64,000 nt of DNA from positions 62,001 through 126,000 of the forward strand of contig NZ_JADWMY010000009.1 in the NCBI RefSeq assembly GCF_015767275.1, in the 5' to 3' direction. This document shows positions 1-8,424 of the stretch, piece after piece. The stretch is from Herbaspirillum sp. AP02 (GTDB lineage Bacteria > Pseudomonadota > Gammaproteobacteria > Burkholderiales > Burkholderiaceae_D). Below the pieces are notes generated by a model. It was not told the DNA's origin. It did no database searches and was given only the letters and a program-made list of their open reading frames with translations. Each line of letters opens with the position of its first letter. The first letter of the stretch is position 1. Both the position numbers and the translations under genes were made by a program.

Positions 1-1
1 C

Positions 2-916
2 GATTACGAACCGACCGAACTGGTCATCACCGCCCGCTGCGGCACGCCGCTCTCCGAGATCGACGCCGCCCTGGCCGAGCACAACCAGATGCTGGCCTGG
101 GAGCCACCGCGATTCGGCGGCGCGGCGACCGTCGGCGGCATGGTGGCCGCCGGACTTTCCGGTCCCTCACGCGCAGCCGCCGGTGCGGTACGCGACTTCG
201 TGCTGGGTGCGGTATTGATGGACGCCCAGGGCGAGCAACTGCATTTCGGCGGCCAGGTCATGAAGAACGTCGCCGGCTATGACATCTCGCGCCTGCTGGC
301 GGGCTCGCTGGGCACGCTGGGCCTGATCCTGCAGGTCTCGCTGAAGGTCTTGCCGCGCCCCTTCGCCAGCAGCACCCGGGTGTTCGAGATCAACCAGGAA
401 GGCGCCTTGCGCCTGTTGAACCAGAGCGCCGGCCAGCCGCTGCCGCTGGTGGCCAGCGCCTGGGTCGGCAATGTGCTGACATTGCGTCTGGCGGGTGCGC
501 AGGCTGCGGTGGATTCAGCGATCAAGAAGCTGGGTGGCACCGAATTGAGCAATCCGGATGATTACTGGACCGATCTGCGCGAGCAGACCCATCCCTTCTT
601 CGCCCAGCCGGAAGCGCCGCTGTGGCGCCTGTCAGTACCGTCGGTGGCGCCGCCGATTGACCTGCCCGGTACCCAGTTGATCGAGTGGGGCGGGGCGCAG
701 CGCTGGTTGCGCCCGCAAGGCAATGTGGATGCGGTCGCCGTCCGCGCCGCCGCCCTGGCGGTGGGCGGGCATGCCAGCCTGCATCGCGGTGGCGACAAGG
801 CCATCGGCGTATTCCACCCTCTGCAACCGGCAGTGGAAAAGATCCATCGCAGGCTCAAGCAGCAATTCGACCCAAGCGGCATCTTCAATCCCGGCCGCCT
901 GTACGCCAGCCTGTAA
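2..916 (+). CDS. glcE: Glycolate oxidase FAD-binding subunit GlcE (5' truncated)
   Basis: The reading frame is open from base 2, so the gene begins upstream of the window; about 304 C-terminal residues are visible. GlcE is one of the subunits that oxidise glycolate to glyoxylate. The stretch FGGAATVGGMVAAGLSGPSR followed by VRDFVLGAVLMDAQG and NVAGYDISRLLAGSLGTLG is typical of the PCMH-type FAD-binding fold of GlcE/GlcD. The C-terminus ends in a DPSGIFNPGRLY motif, which closes this oxidase family. The gene lies 26 bp ahead of glcF, so the two are almost certainly cotranscribed, with glcD expected just upstream. The family call is firm; only the N-terminus is missing. Confidence 0.93.
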   Translation, partial: DYEPTELVITARCGTPLSEIDAALAEHNQMLAWEPPRFGGAATVGGMVAAGLSGPSRAAAGAVRDFVLGAVLMDAQGEQLHFGGQVMKNVAGYDISRLLAGSLGTLGLILQVSLKVLPRPFASSTRVFEINQEGALRLLNQSAGQPLPLVASAWVGNVLTLRLAGAQAAVDSAIKKLGGTELSNPDDYWTDLREQTHPFFAQPEAPLWRLSVPSVAPPIDLPGTQLIEWGGAQRWLRPQGNVDAVAVRAAALAVGGHASLHRGGDKAIGVFHPLQPAVEKIHRRLKQQFDPSGIFNPGRLYASL

Positions 917-942
917 GCGAACTACTTAGCCAGCGACCCTCC

Positions 943-2187
943 ATGCAGACCAACTTAGCCGATTTCATCCGCAACACCCAGGCCGGCGAGGAAGCCGACA
1001 GCATCCTGCGTTCCTGCGTGCATTGCGGTTTCTGTACCGCCACCTGTCCCACCTACCAGTTGCTGGGGGATGAACTGGACGGCCCGCGTGGCCGCATCTA
1101 TCTCATCAAGCAGGTGCTGGAAGGCAAGCCCGCCACCGCCGCCACGCAGTCGCACCTGGACCGCTGCCTGACCTGCCGCAACTGCGAATCGACCTGCCCA
1201 TCCGGCGTGCAGTATGGTCGCCTGGTCGATATCGGCCGCAAGGTGGTGGAGCAGCAGGTACCACGCCCCCTGTCACAGCGCGTGATGCGCACCGCCTTGA
1301 AGGAGCTGGTGCCGCGCAAGTGGATTTTTCGTCCTGCCATGAAGGCCGGCCAGCTGGTGCGCCCGCTGTTGCCCAAGCTGTTGCAGAACAAGGTACCGCT
1401 GCCGCAGGACGCCGGCACCTGGCCCACGCGCACCCATGCGCGCCAGATGCTCTATCTCGAAGGTTGTGTACAGCCCTCGATGTCGCCCAACATCAACAGC
1501 GCCACCGCCCGCGTACTTGATGCCCTCGGCGTGCAGTTGTTCGCGCCCCCCAAGGCCGGCTGCTGCGGTGCCATCCGCTATCACATGAATGACCAGGACG
1601 GCGGCCTGGACGACATGCGTCGCAACATCGACGCCTGGTGGCCCTACATCGAAGGCCGGGATGGCATCCAGGCCGACACCATCGTCATGAATGCCTCCGG
1701 CTGCGGCGTCACCGTCAAGGAATACGGCCATCTGCTGCAGCACGATCCGGTCTATGCCGAAAAGGCGCGCCGCATCTCGCACATGACCCGCGACATCAGC
1801 GAAATCCTGCCCGAGTTCGAAGACCAGTTGAAACACAGGCTCAAGGACTTCAACGGCAAGCGCGTGGCCTACCATCCGCCCTGCACCCTGCAACACGGCC
1901 AGAAGATACGCGGCAAGGTCGAGACCATCCTGCGCGCCGCCGGAGTGGATGTGCAGTTGTGCGCCGACAGTCATCTGTGCTGCGGGTCGGCCGGCACCTA
2001 TTCGATCCTGCAACCGGAGCTCTCCTATCGCCTGCGCGATGACAAGATCGGCAAGCTCCAGGCCACCGATCCCGACATGATCGTCACCGGCAATATCGGC
2101 TGCGTCACCCATCTGCAATCCGGCACCGAGACCCCGGTACGGCACTGGATCGAATTGCTGGACGCCGCGCTGGTGGCGGCTTCCTGA
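943..2187 (+). CDS. glcF: Glycolate oxidase iron-sulfur subunit GlcF
   Basis: This 414-residue protein is the iron-sulfur subunit of membrane-associated glycolate oxidase and carries electrons from the flavin subunits. Two 4Fe-4S ferredoxin motifs are visible near the N-terminus, CVHCGFCTATCP at about residue 25 and CLTCRNCESTCP at about residue 75. Two cysteine-rich CCG-type domains follow, with KAGCCGA near residue 205 and HLCCGSAGTY near residue 345. I chose ATG 943 because the protein then begins MQTNLADFIRN, as GlcF proteins do; an earlier in-frame ATG lies inside glcE in another frame. It is followed by a clear terminator, so it probably ends the glc operon. Confidence 0.95.
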   Translation: MQTNLADFIRNTQAGEEADSILRSCVHCGFCTATCPTYQLLGDELDGPRGRIYLIKQVLEGKPATAATQSHLDRCLTCRNCESTCPSGVQYGRLVDIGRKVVEQQVPRPLSQRVMRTALKELVPRKWIFRPAMKAGQLVRPLLPKLLQNKVPLPQDAGTWPTRTHARQMLYLEGCVQPSMSPNINSATARVLDALGVQLFAPPKAGCCGAIRYHMNDQDGGLDDMRRNIDAWWPYIEGRDGIQADTIVMNASGCGVTVKEYGHLLQHDPVYAEKARRISHMTRDISEILPEFEDQLKHRLKDFNGKRVAYHPPCTLQHGQKIRGKVETILRAAGVDVQLCADSHLCCGSAGTYSILQPELSYRLRDDKIGKLQATDPDMIVTGNIGCVTHLQSGTETPVRHWIELLDAALVAAS

Positions 2188-2259
2188 CGATTCGCTGACG
2201 GCCTGCTGAGGCATCGCCGGCCAACTCGGGATGTCTCGCGAGTTTCTCTGGAAACAACC

Positions 2260-2286
2260 AAAGCCCCGCTCTGCGGGGCTTTTTTG
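2260..2286 (+). terminator. Rho-independent terminator after glcF
   Basis: A GC-rich stem (AAGCCCCGC pairing with the GCGGGGCTT-like arm around a TCT loop) is followed directly by a run of T. It lies 73 bp downstream of glcF and fits the end of the glc operon. Confidence 0.85.
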
Positions 2287-2374
2287 TGGCCATTTTGATC
2301 ATGAGCCGGGCAATTTGACCCCATTTATCCAAACCGGCTTGACGGCAGGGGGCATAAGTCAATAAGCTTCGTCC

Positions 2375-2398
2375 TTTTTTCCGCACAGCGGGAAAAAA
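2375..2398. repeat. Inverted repeat with T-run and A-run arms
   Basis: TTTTTTCCGC pairs with GCGGGAAAAAA around a three-base loop, with one bulged G. It sits in the 366-bp gap between glcF and the symporter gene. It could be a second, bidirectional terminator or part of the symporter leader. Apart from this hairpin and the glcF terminator I see nothing definite in the gap. Confidence 0.4.
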
Positions 2399-2553
2399 CC
2401 GGTCCCCGTTTCTCATCGGAAACAGGTGATTTCCGACAATCCCGACGATCGGCGCAGCGTCCCGCCACGGCCCCGCGCCCAGACAATCAGCCCCCACCAT
2501 CATCGTCCTCGCACCGGCGCCATGCCACTTGCGATCGAGGGGCAGGAGAACCC

Positions 2554-3849
2554 ATGAAAAAACGCATTCCGCCGGCCATCTTCATCTTCATTGCGATGCT
2601 GTTGGGCATCCTGGTCGGTTACCTGATCTTCAGTCATCTGGACAAGGCCCAGGCCAAGGAGCTGGCCGGCTACATCTCGATTGCTTCCGACCTGTTCCTG
2701 CGCCTGATCAAGATGGTCATCGCGCCCTTGGTGTTTTCCACCCTGGTGGTGGGCATCGCCCACATGGGTGACGCCAAGTCGGTCGGCCGCATCTTCGGCA
2801 AGTCGCTGGCCTGGTTCTTCATCGCCTCGCTGGTCTCGCTGGCACTGGGCATGATCATGGCCAACCTGCTGCAACCGGGCGCGGGCGTGGCGCTGCCACC
2901 GCCTGACGCGGCTGGCGCCGGCCTGGCCACCGGCAAGTTCACGATCAAGGAATTCTTCAACCACCTGGTCCCCAAGTCCATCGTCGAGGCCATGGCGCAG
3001 AACGAAGTGCTGCAGGTGGTGGTGTTCTCGATGTTCTTCGGCATTGCCCTGGCGTCCCTGGGCGAGCGCGGCAAGCACCTGCTGGCGGTGATCGACGACC
3101 TCTCGCACACCATGCTCAAGATCACCGTCTATGTGATGAAATTCGCCCCGGTGGCGGTGTTCGCGGCGATGGCGGCTACCGTGGCGGTGAACGGCCTGGA
3201 CATCCTGGTCAGCTTCGCCGTCTTCATGCGCGATTTCTATTTCTCGCTGGTGTTGTTGTGGCTGATCCTGATCGCGGCCGGCTTCGTGTTCCTGAAGAAG
3301 CGCATCTTCCATCTGCTGGCGCTGATCAAGGAAGCCTTCCTGCTGGCCTTCGCCACGGCCAGCTCGGAAGCTGCCTATCCCAAGCTGCTCGATGCGCTGG
3401 ACCGCTTTGGCGTCAAGCGCAAGATTTCCAGCTTCGTCATGCCGATGGGGTATTCCTTCAACCTCGATGGCTCGATGATCTACTGCACCTTCGCCACGCT
3501 CTTCATCGCCCAGGCCTACGGCATCCACCTGCCGATATCAACCCAGATCACCATGATGCTGGTGCTCATGCTGACCTCCAAGGGCATCGCCGGCGTGCCG
3601 CGTGCCTCGCTGGTGGTGATCGCCGCCACCCTGCACCAGTTCAACATCCCCGAAGCGGGCCTGCTGGTGATCCTGGGTATCGATACCTTCCTCGATATGG
3701 GACGCTCGGCCACCAACGCCGTGGGCAACTCGATTGCGTCGGCCGTGGTCGCCAAGTGGGAAGGTGGACTGCTGAGCGAAGAAGAAGCGGCGCGCGCCGA
3801 AGCCGAGATCGAACAGGAAGCCGAAGCCACGCTGCACAACGAAGCCTGA
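2554..3849 (+). CDS. Dicarboxylate/amino acid:cation symporter (DAACS family)
   Basis: This 431-residue integral membrane protein belongs to the DctA/GltP-type family that couples uptake of C4-dicarboxylates or acidic amino acids to Na+ or H+. The N-terminus carries hydrophobic segments, and the hairpin serine motif appears as ATASSEAAYPKLLDAL near residue 270. The MPMGYSFNLDGSMIY segment near residue 297 and the binding-site helix DTFLDMGRSATNAVGN near residue 378 are hallmarks. The SSEAA sequence differs from classical DctA, so glutamate or aspartate is as plausible a substrate as succinate. The acidic C-terminal tail is rich in Glu and Ala. The gene appears monocistronic. AGGAG lies 10 bp before ATG 2554. 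Confidence 0.9.
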   Translation: MKKRIPPAIFIFIAMLLGILVGYLIFSHLDKAQAKELAGYISIASDLFLRLIKMVIAPLVFSTLVVGIAHMGDAKSVGRIFGKSLAWFFIASLVSLALGMIMANLLQPGAGVALPPPDAAGAGLATGKFTIKEFFNHLVPKSIVEAMAQNEVLQVVVFSMFFGIALASLGERGKHLLAVIDDLSHTMLKITVYVMKFAPVAVFAAMAATVAVNGLDILVSFAVFMRDFYFSLVLLWLILIAAGFVFLKKRIFHLLALIKEAFLLAFATASSEAAYPKLLDALDRFGVKRKISSFVMPMGYSFNLDGSMIYCTFATLFIAQAYGIHLPISTQITMMLVLMLTSKGIAGVPRASLVVIAATLHQFNIPEAGLLVILGIDTFLDMGRSATNAVGNSIASAVVAKWEGGLLSEEEAARAEAEIEQEAEATLHNEA

Positions 3850-3862
3850 TCACCCGCGGTTT

Positions 3863-3909
3863 AGGGCCTGTTCACATTTAATCTCGCAGATTAAATGTGA
3901 ACAGGCCCT
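3863..3909. repeat. Perfect 22-bp-arm palindromic element (REP-like)
   Basis: Two perfect 22-base arms beginning AGGGCCTGTTCACATTTAAT flank a three-base CGC loop. It sits between the convergent symporter and PPC genes. The outer sequence TGTGAACAGGCCCT recurs at 13411 and, slightly changed, at 25568, each time just after a stop codon. That distribution points to an interspersed palindromic repeat family rather than a gene-specific terminator, although the hairpin could also terminate transcription. Confidence 0.75.
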
Positions 3910-3961
3910 GGTGATGTGAATGCGATGCCGTCCAGTCCGTCGCTGGGCGGCATTGTGCATT

Positions 3962-4429
3962 TCAGGCCGGCACGGCTTCCTGCTGCTTGATCGCGACCCA
4001 CTCCTGCAGAGTGATCTCGATGGTGATGAAGGACAGGTTGGCACCGCGCACGAAGCGGCCGGCGAAGATCTTGCCGTCGGTGTCGGCCACCACGCCCTGC
4101 AGCGGATGGGGATTGGTCCGGCCATCGGAAAATCCGATCTCGCCAAAGACATTGAGGATTTCCACGCCCGGTCCGTTGATCTCCATCTCGCGCGGGCCGT
4201 TCGGGGAGGCGTATTGCAGGTGGGCATCGATCAGGCTGCCGATGGCGCCGCGTACGATGGCGGTCTTCATGCCGTGCTGGCGGCACAGCGCTTCCACGCT
4301 TTCGGTCAGGTCCTGGTTGGGTTTGAGGCGGGCCATCACGAGCTTGCCGAGGCGGCCTTCTTCTACGTGGATAGGGGGGATATGGTCGTCGCGTGTCGTG
4401 GTGTCGTTGGCGTGGAGAGTCATCATCAT
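3962..4429 (-). CDS. PPC/DUF296 domain protein (second of tandem pair)
   Basis: This 155-residue protein matches the PPC (DUF296) fold, a small trimeric domain first known from plant AT-hook proteins and present in many bacteria without a settled function. The pattern LVMARLKPNQDLTESVEALCRQHG, the GAIGSL turn, the NVFGEIGF segment and the C-terminal FITIEITLQEW strand support the call. Its ATG overlaps the stop of the preceding gene by four bases (ATGA), so the two are translationally coupled. It closes a four-gene minus-strand operon with a thiolase, an acyl-CoA synthetase and another PPC protein. A role as a small-molecule sensor or ligand-binding partner for that pathway is only inference. 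Confidence 0.72.
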   Translation of the reverse strand: MMMTLHANDTTTRDDHIPPIHVEEGRLGKLVMARLKPNQDLTESVEALCRQHGMKTAIVRGAIGSLIDAHLQYASPNGPREMEINGPGVEILNVFGEIGFSDGRTNPHPLQGVVADTDGKIFAGRFVRGANLSFITIEITLQEWVAIKQQEAVPA

Positions 4430-4995
4430 TCCATGGGTGTCGGATGCAATAGACTGAAGTGCGTCTCTTCATCGCTGTTGACGACGAAGGCGCCCCGGGA
4501 GAACAAGCAAAGGCGGATGATGAGCGGATCGTCGCCCACTTCCACCGTATCGAGCAGGAGATGGCCGCCGTGGAGGGCGCCGTCACCGTCGATGAATCCT
4601 GAATGGCAATGCAGTAAAACCTTTCCGTCCTGGTTCTGGCCCACCGTGATGGCGCCGGTGATGAAAGTGATCACCCCTTCGAGCACATGCGGCGGGCCGT
4701 AGTCATAGGGACGGCTGGCGTCCCCGGTATGTTCGATGCGGTGATAGTGCAGCCGCCGCGCCGTGCCACCGCACATGCGGCCCACCCCGCCGCGCTGGCC
4801 ATAGCGCGCCAGCACGCTTCGCAGCGACTCGCCCACGGAGCTGCCCGGTTGCAGCGTGATGCGCAGTTCCTCGGCCGGGTCGGCCTCCAGGTCCAGCGTG
4901 CGCGGATAGCTTTGCTGGCCGGCGTGCAGGAACTTGCGTACCTCGACGAAACCGGCGCCGGCTGCGGCCTGGGCGGTCTTGTTCGTCAGCTTCAT
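4426..4995 (-). CDS. PPC/DUF296 domain protein (first of tandem pair)
   Basis: This 189-residue protein is a second, divergent member of the PPC/DUF296 group. The motif HCHSGFIDGDGALHGGHLLLD near residue 130 matches the conserved histidine-rich loop (HxH...GGH) thought to bind a metal in bacterial PPC proteins. The next protein in the operon lacks this loop, so the two copies are probably not redundant. I chose ATG 4995 because it overlaps the acyl-CoA synthetase stop codon by four bases; a longer frame reading would run back into that gene. The coupling to the synthetase suggests a function in the same pathway. The reaction, if any, is unknown. Confidence 0.7.
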   Translation of the reverse strand: MKLTNKTAQAAAGAGFVEVRKFLHAGQQSYPRTLDLEADPAEELRITLQPGSSVGESLRSVLARYGQRGGVGRMCGGTARRLHYHRIEHTGDASRPYDYGPPHVLEGVITFITGAITVGQNQDGKVLLHCHSGFIDGDGALHGGHLLLDTVEVGDDPLIIRLCLFSRGAFVVNSDEETHFSLLHPTPME

Positions 4996-6590
4996 AGGCG
5001 GTATTCCCCCTGTTCTTCCAGCAGCGCCTTGATCTGTTTCTTGACGATCTTGCCGTAGCCGGACTTGGGCATGTTGTCCCAGTAGACGAAGCGGCGCGGC
5101 CACTTGTACTTGCCGATGCGCTCTTCCAGGTGTGCCAGCAAGGCGGCGCTATCGACTTGCTGGCCGGCCTTGCAGACGATTACCGCCAGCCCGCTCTCGC
5201 CCCACTTGGGGTCGGGCACGCCCAGCACGGCCACCTCCGACACGGCCGCGTGCGTGAGCAGGGCCTCTTCGATCTCGCGTGGATAGACATTGGAGCCGCC
5301 CGAGATATACATGTCCGAAGAGCGCCCGGTGATGTAGAGGAAACCATCCTTGTCCACATGACCGAGGTCGCCGGTATGGAACCAGTCATGCTTGAAGGCC
5401 TTGGCATTGGCGTCCGGATTGTTGTGGTATCCCATGAAGACGGCCGGTCCGCGCACGCAGATTTCACCGGTCTCGAAGGGCGCCAGTTCCTGGCCGTCGT
5501 CGTTGAGGATGGCGATCTGCATGCCGGTACGCGGCATGCCGCAGGTGCCGACCCGCGCCTGCGGATGGGCATCGTCCTCGAAGTGCAGGTAGGGCGGCAG
5601 GAAGGTGATGTTGCCGGTCACTTCGCCCAGGCCGTAATATTGCACCAGCACCTTGCCCAGTTTTTTCAGCGCATACACCTGATCGGCGCGGTACATGGGG
5701 GCGCCGGCGTAGATGACGTGCTTCAAGGACGAGTGGTCGTAGCGGTCCACCGATGCATCCTCGACCAGAATCTTGACGATGGTGGGGACCGTGAAGAGAT
5801 TGTCCACCTTGTACTTTTCCACCAGCTGCCAGGCTTCCTCGACCACCAGCCGTTCCGACGACAGCAGGATGCTGGCCGCGCCACGCGCGGTGTTGATGAC
5901 GGCGTGGATACCGGCACCGTGCGACAGCGGCGCCACCACCAGTGAACGCGATTGATGGTTCAGACCCGGCATCAGGTCGGCCAGGTGGTTGGTCACCACG
6001 AAGGCCATCTGGCCGTGCGAGAGCACGCCAGCCTTGGGATGACCGGTGGTGCCGGAGGTATAGAAGAACCACATCGGATCTTCGTAATCGACTTCCACTT
6101 CGCGGAAGCTCTCATGACCGCCCTCGGTCACCAGTGCCTCGAAATCCAGTTCGCCGGGGCGGGCATCGGCCAGGGCGATCACGTGTTCCAGCGCCGGCGA
6201 GGCCGCCTTGACGGCATCCACGTAATTGGCGAAACCACGATCGTAGAGCATCACGCAAGCGCCGCTGGACTGGCCCAGGTAGGCTGCTTCGGGCGGGGTG
6301 ATGCGGAAGTTGGTCGGCACCCAGACCATGCCCATCTTGAAGGCCGCCCAGGCGCTCTCGAAGATCTGCTGATTGTTGCGCGAATGGACCAGCATCTTGT
6401 CGCCCTTCTTCACACCCCGGCGGGTGAGGGCGTGGGCCAGTGCATCGACGCGGTCGTTGATCTGCTTCCAGGAGATGAGCCTGTCGCTGCCATCGGCATT
6501 GCCCTGCGACAGGATCAGACCCGGCTCATCCGGAAAACGGCGCGCCACGTCCGACAACAGGCGGCCCAGGTTCATCACTTTCGTTAACAT
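4992..6590 (-). CDS. Acyl-CoA synthetase (AMP-forming), ANL superfamily
   Basis: This 532-residue enzyme should activate a carboxylic acid to its CoA thioester via an acyl-adenylate. The ATP-binding P-loop YTSGTTGHPKAG lies near residue 177, followed by YYGLGEVTGN near residue 316, the HTGDLG motif near residue 405, and the catalytic-lysine motif KSGYGKIVKK near residue 513. Its size fits medium-chain or aromatic acyl-CoA ligases. The substrate cannot be read from the sequence. It sits 147 bp after the thiolase gene and overlaps the first PPC gene by four bases. The divergent TRAP transporter makes an imported carboxylate the likely substrate. Confidence 0.88.
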   Translation of the reverse strand: MLTKVMNLGRLLSDVARRFPDEPGLILSQGNADGSDRLISWKQINDRVDALAHALTRRGVKKGDKMLVHSRNNQQIFESAWAAFKMGMVWVPTNFRITPPEAAYLGQSSGACVMLYDRGFANYVDAVKAASPALEHVIALADARPGELDFEALVTEGGHESFREVEVDYEDPMWFFYTSGTTGHPKAGVLSHGQMAFVVTNHLADLMPGLNHQSRSLVVAPLSHGAGIHAVINTARGAASILLSSERLVVEEAWQLVEKYKVDNLFTVPTIVKILVEDASVDRYDHSSLKHVIYAGAPMYRADQVYALKKLGKVLVQYYGLGEVTGNITFLPPYLHFEDDAHPQARVGTCGMPRTGMQIAILNDDGQELAPFETGEICVRGPAVFMGYHNNPDANAKAFKHDWFHTGDLGHVDKDGFLYITGRSSDMYISGGSNVYPREIEEALLTHAAVSEVAVLGVPDPKWGESGLAVIVCKAGQQVDSAALLAHLEERIGKYKWPRRFVYWDNMPKSGYGKIVKKQIKALLEEQGEYRL

Positions 6591-6671
6591 CGTCTCACTC
6601 GTCCCGATTCGTTCTAATGGAAATTGGCGTAGCGCTTCGTTCTTGTTTTTCTTGATACTTCATGTTCCTGC

Positions 6672-6700
6672 GCGTCGTTCGCTTCTGCAGCGAACGACGC
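6672..6700. repeat. 12-bp perfect hairpin between thiolase and ligase genes
   Basis: GCGTCGTTCGCT and AGCGAACGACGC pair perfectly around a five-base loop in the 147-bp gap between the thiolase and synthetase genes. There is no adjoining U-run on the transcribed strand, so it looks more like an intercistronic mRNA-stability or processing hairpin than a full terminator. Confidence 0.5.
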
Positions 6701-6737
6701 CGTGCTGCAACCTTCAGCTTGCAATTTGCAGCTGCAA

Positions 6738-7919
6738 TCAGTTCACGCGTTCCAGGATGCTCACATAGTTGGCCACGGCCGCGCCGCCCATGTTGAACAC
6801 GCCCGCATAGCGCGCATTGGCGATCTGCATGTCGCCGGCATCATGGGCCGCCTGCATGGCCGCCATCACGTGCATCGAGACACCGGTGGCACCCACCGGA
6901 TGGCCCTTCGACTTCAGACCGCCCGACGGATTGACCGGCAGCTTGCCGTCCTTGGCAGTGATGCCGTCGGCGATCACGCGCGCGCCCTGGCCGTGCGGGG
7001 CCAGGCCCATGGCTTCGTATTCCAGCAGCTCGGCCACGGTGAAGCAGTCATGGGTTTCCACCAGCGACAGATCATTGAGCGACAGTCGGGCCTGGCCCAG
7101 CGCATCCTTCCACGCCAGTTCGGCGGCTTCGAAGCGGGTCGGGTCGCGGCGCGACAGCGGCAGGTAGTCGTTCACATGCACCGCTGCGCGGAACTGCACG
7201 GCACGCGGCATGGACTTGGCCACGTCGGCGGCACTGATCACCAGGGCGGCGGCGCCATCCGAGATCAGCGAGCAGTCGGTGCGCTTGAGCGGGCCTGCCA
7301 CGAACGGGTTCTTCTCGGAAACGGTGCGGCAGAAATCGAAGCCGAAGTCCTTGCGCATGTGGGCATAAGGATTGGACAGGCCGTTCTTGTGGTTCTTGGC
7401 GGCGATCATGGCCAGCGCGTCGGACTGGTCGCCAAAGCGGTCGAAGTAACTCTGCGCGATCTTGCCGAACACGCCCGCGAAACCGCCCGGGATGCCGGCC
7501 TCTTCCTTGGCGTAGCAGGCCTTGAGCAGCACTTCGCCGACCTGTGGCGTCGCCAGTTCGGTCATCTTCTCGAAGCCGATCACCAGCACATGTTTCGATT
7601 CACCCGCCTTGATCGATTGCAGGCCCGAGTGGATTGCCGCCGAGCCGGTGGCGCAGGCATTCTCCAGGCGCGTGGCCGGCTTGAAACGCAACTGCGGCAG
7701 CGCGTTCATGACCAGCGACGAAGGGAAGTCCTGATACAGGAAGCCGGCATTGAAGGTGCCGACGTGGATGGAATCGATGTCTTCCGGTTGCAGCCCGGCG
7801 TGTTCGATGGCGGCCTTGGCGACCTGGCCGATCAGCACTTCCGGATCGATGCCGTCGAGCTTGCCGAATTGGGAATGGTGCCAGCCGGTGATGCAGGGTG
7901 AGGATGCAGAAGCAGTCAT
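6738..7919 (-). CDS. Thiolase family protein (SCP2-like acetyl-CoA acyltransferase)
   Basis: This 393-residue protein belongs to the thiolase superfamily, closest in style to SCP2-type thiolases. The nucleophilic cysteine lies in ENACATGSAAIHSG near residue 88. The HDCFTVAE motif near residue 288 and SKGHPVGATG near residue 335 form the rest of the active site. It probably cleaves or forms a beta-ketoacyl-CoA in the pathway served by the adjacent ligase. I chose ATG 7919, giving MTASASSPCITGW, because longer readings run into the intergenic region. A consensus sigma-54 promoter lies about 60 bp upstream. This is the first gene of the minus-strand operon. Confidence 0.88.
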   Translation of the reverse strand: MTASASSPCITGWHHSQFGKLDGIDPEVLIGQVAKAAIEHAGLQPEDIDSIHVGTFNAGFLYQDFPSSLVMNALPQLRFKPATRLENACATGSAAIHSGLQSIKAGESKHVLVIGFEKMTELATPQVGEVLLKACYAKEEAGIPGGFAGVFGKIAQSYFDRFGDQSDALAMIAAKNHKNGLSNPYAHMRKDFGFDFCRTVSEKNPFVAGPLKRTDCSLISDGAAALVISAADVAKSMPRAVQFRAAVHVNDYLPLSRRDPTRFEAAELAWKDALGQARLSLNDLSLVETHDCFTVAELLEYEAMGLAPHGQGARVIADGITAKDGKLPVNPSGGLKSKGHPVGATGVSMHVMAAMQAAHDAGDMQIANARYAGVFNMGGAAVANYVSILERVN

Positions 7920-7980
7920 GGTGTGTCCTTGTAAGACTTGGTCGGTGGAGCCTGGTCGCTCCGGTTCACACGGGGGCAAT

Positions 7981-7997
7981 ATGCAAAATCGGTGCCA
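7981..7997 (-). promoter_or_regulatory. Sigma-54 (-24/-12) promoter for the thiolase operon
   Basis: On the minus strand the sequence TGGCACCGATTTTGCA matches the sigma-54 consensus TGGCAC-N5-TTGCA exactly, with correct spacing of the GG and GC elements. The predicted start site would be near 7970, giving a leader of about 50 bases before the thiolase ATG at 7919. No equivalent site was found upstream of the divergent TRAP genes. Confidence 0.8.
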
Positions 7998-8300
7998 ATG
8001 TTTTCCACTGCAGTGCCAATGCGATTGCCACGTGCAGCGACCTCGTCGCCATCGCGATGCGATCGCCACAAGGGCAGGGCGCCATTGGTCGCCGACGGCC
8101 ACAGGCGGGGTGTGCCCCTGCCCGGGCCGGCATCTTGCCCGTCTCCTGAAAGCTCGACGCAAAGGCGCGCCGGCTCTCGCTTTGTTGTTGATTCTGATGC
8201 GGTGTTGCGTCGTCAATAAGATCGACCACGGGTCGGAGCTCAATCCTGCCAGGCAGGAGACAACCACGCCAGCGGCCGACCGGATGAAGATAGCACGGAC

Positions 8301-8316
8301 TTTACGTTAACGTAAA
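8301..8316. promoter_or_regulatory. Perfect 16-bp palindrome TTTACGTTAACGTAAA
   Basis: This perfect dyad lies near the middle of the 787-bp divergent region between the thiolase and dctP operons. Its form recalls operators of MerR-type LiuR regulators of acyl-CoA catabolism, but that assignment is from memory. No such regulator is encoded in the window. Confidence 0.55.
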
Positions 8317-8364
8317 TCATTGCGCTGCAACACAAACAATTGCCCGGTAGCAGCGCCTTGTGGG

Positions 8365-8424
8365 TGTCGACACCTGCGACACCCAAGCGACAGGTTGGCG
8401 ACAGCAGATGCGACAGGTGTCGCA
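8365..8424. promoter_or_regulatory. Cluster of TGTCG/CGACA dyads, candidate activator-binding sites
   Basis: The pentamer CGACA occurs five times (8368, 8377, 8388, 8399, 8411) at steps of 9 to 12 bp, close to one helical turn. Two dyads frame the cluster: TGTCGACACCTGCGACA at 8365 and TGCGACAGGTGTCGCA at 8409. They share the core CGACACCTG in opposite orientation. The arrangement resembles upstream activating sequences for a sigma-54 activator, about 370 to 430 bp from the sigma-54 promoter. The rest of the 7920-8706 intergenic stretch shows no convincing gene. Confidence 0.55.

Noticed and set aside
8365-8424. CGACA repeat cluster as a CRISPR array
   Set aside because: Repeats are only five bases and spacers 4 to 7 bases, far below CRISPR dimensions.
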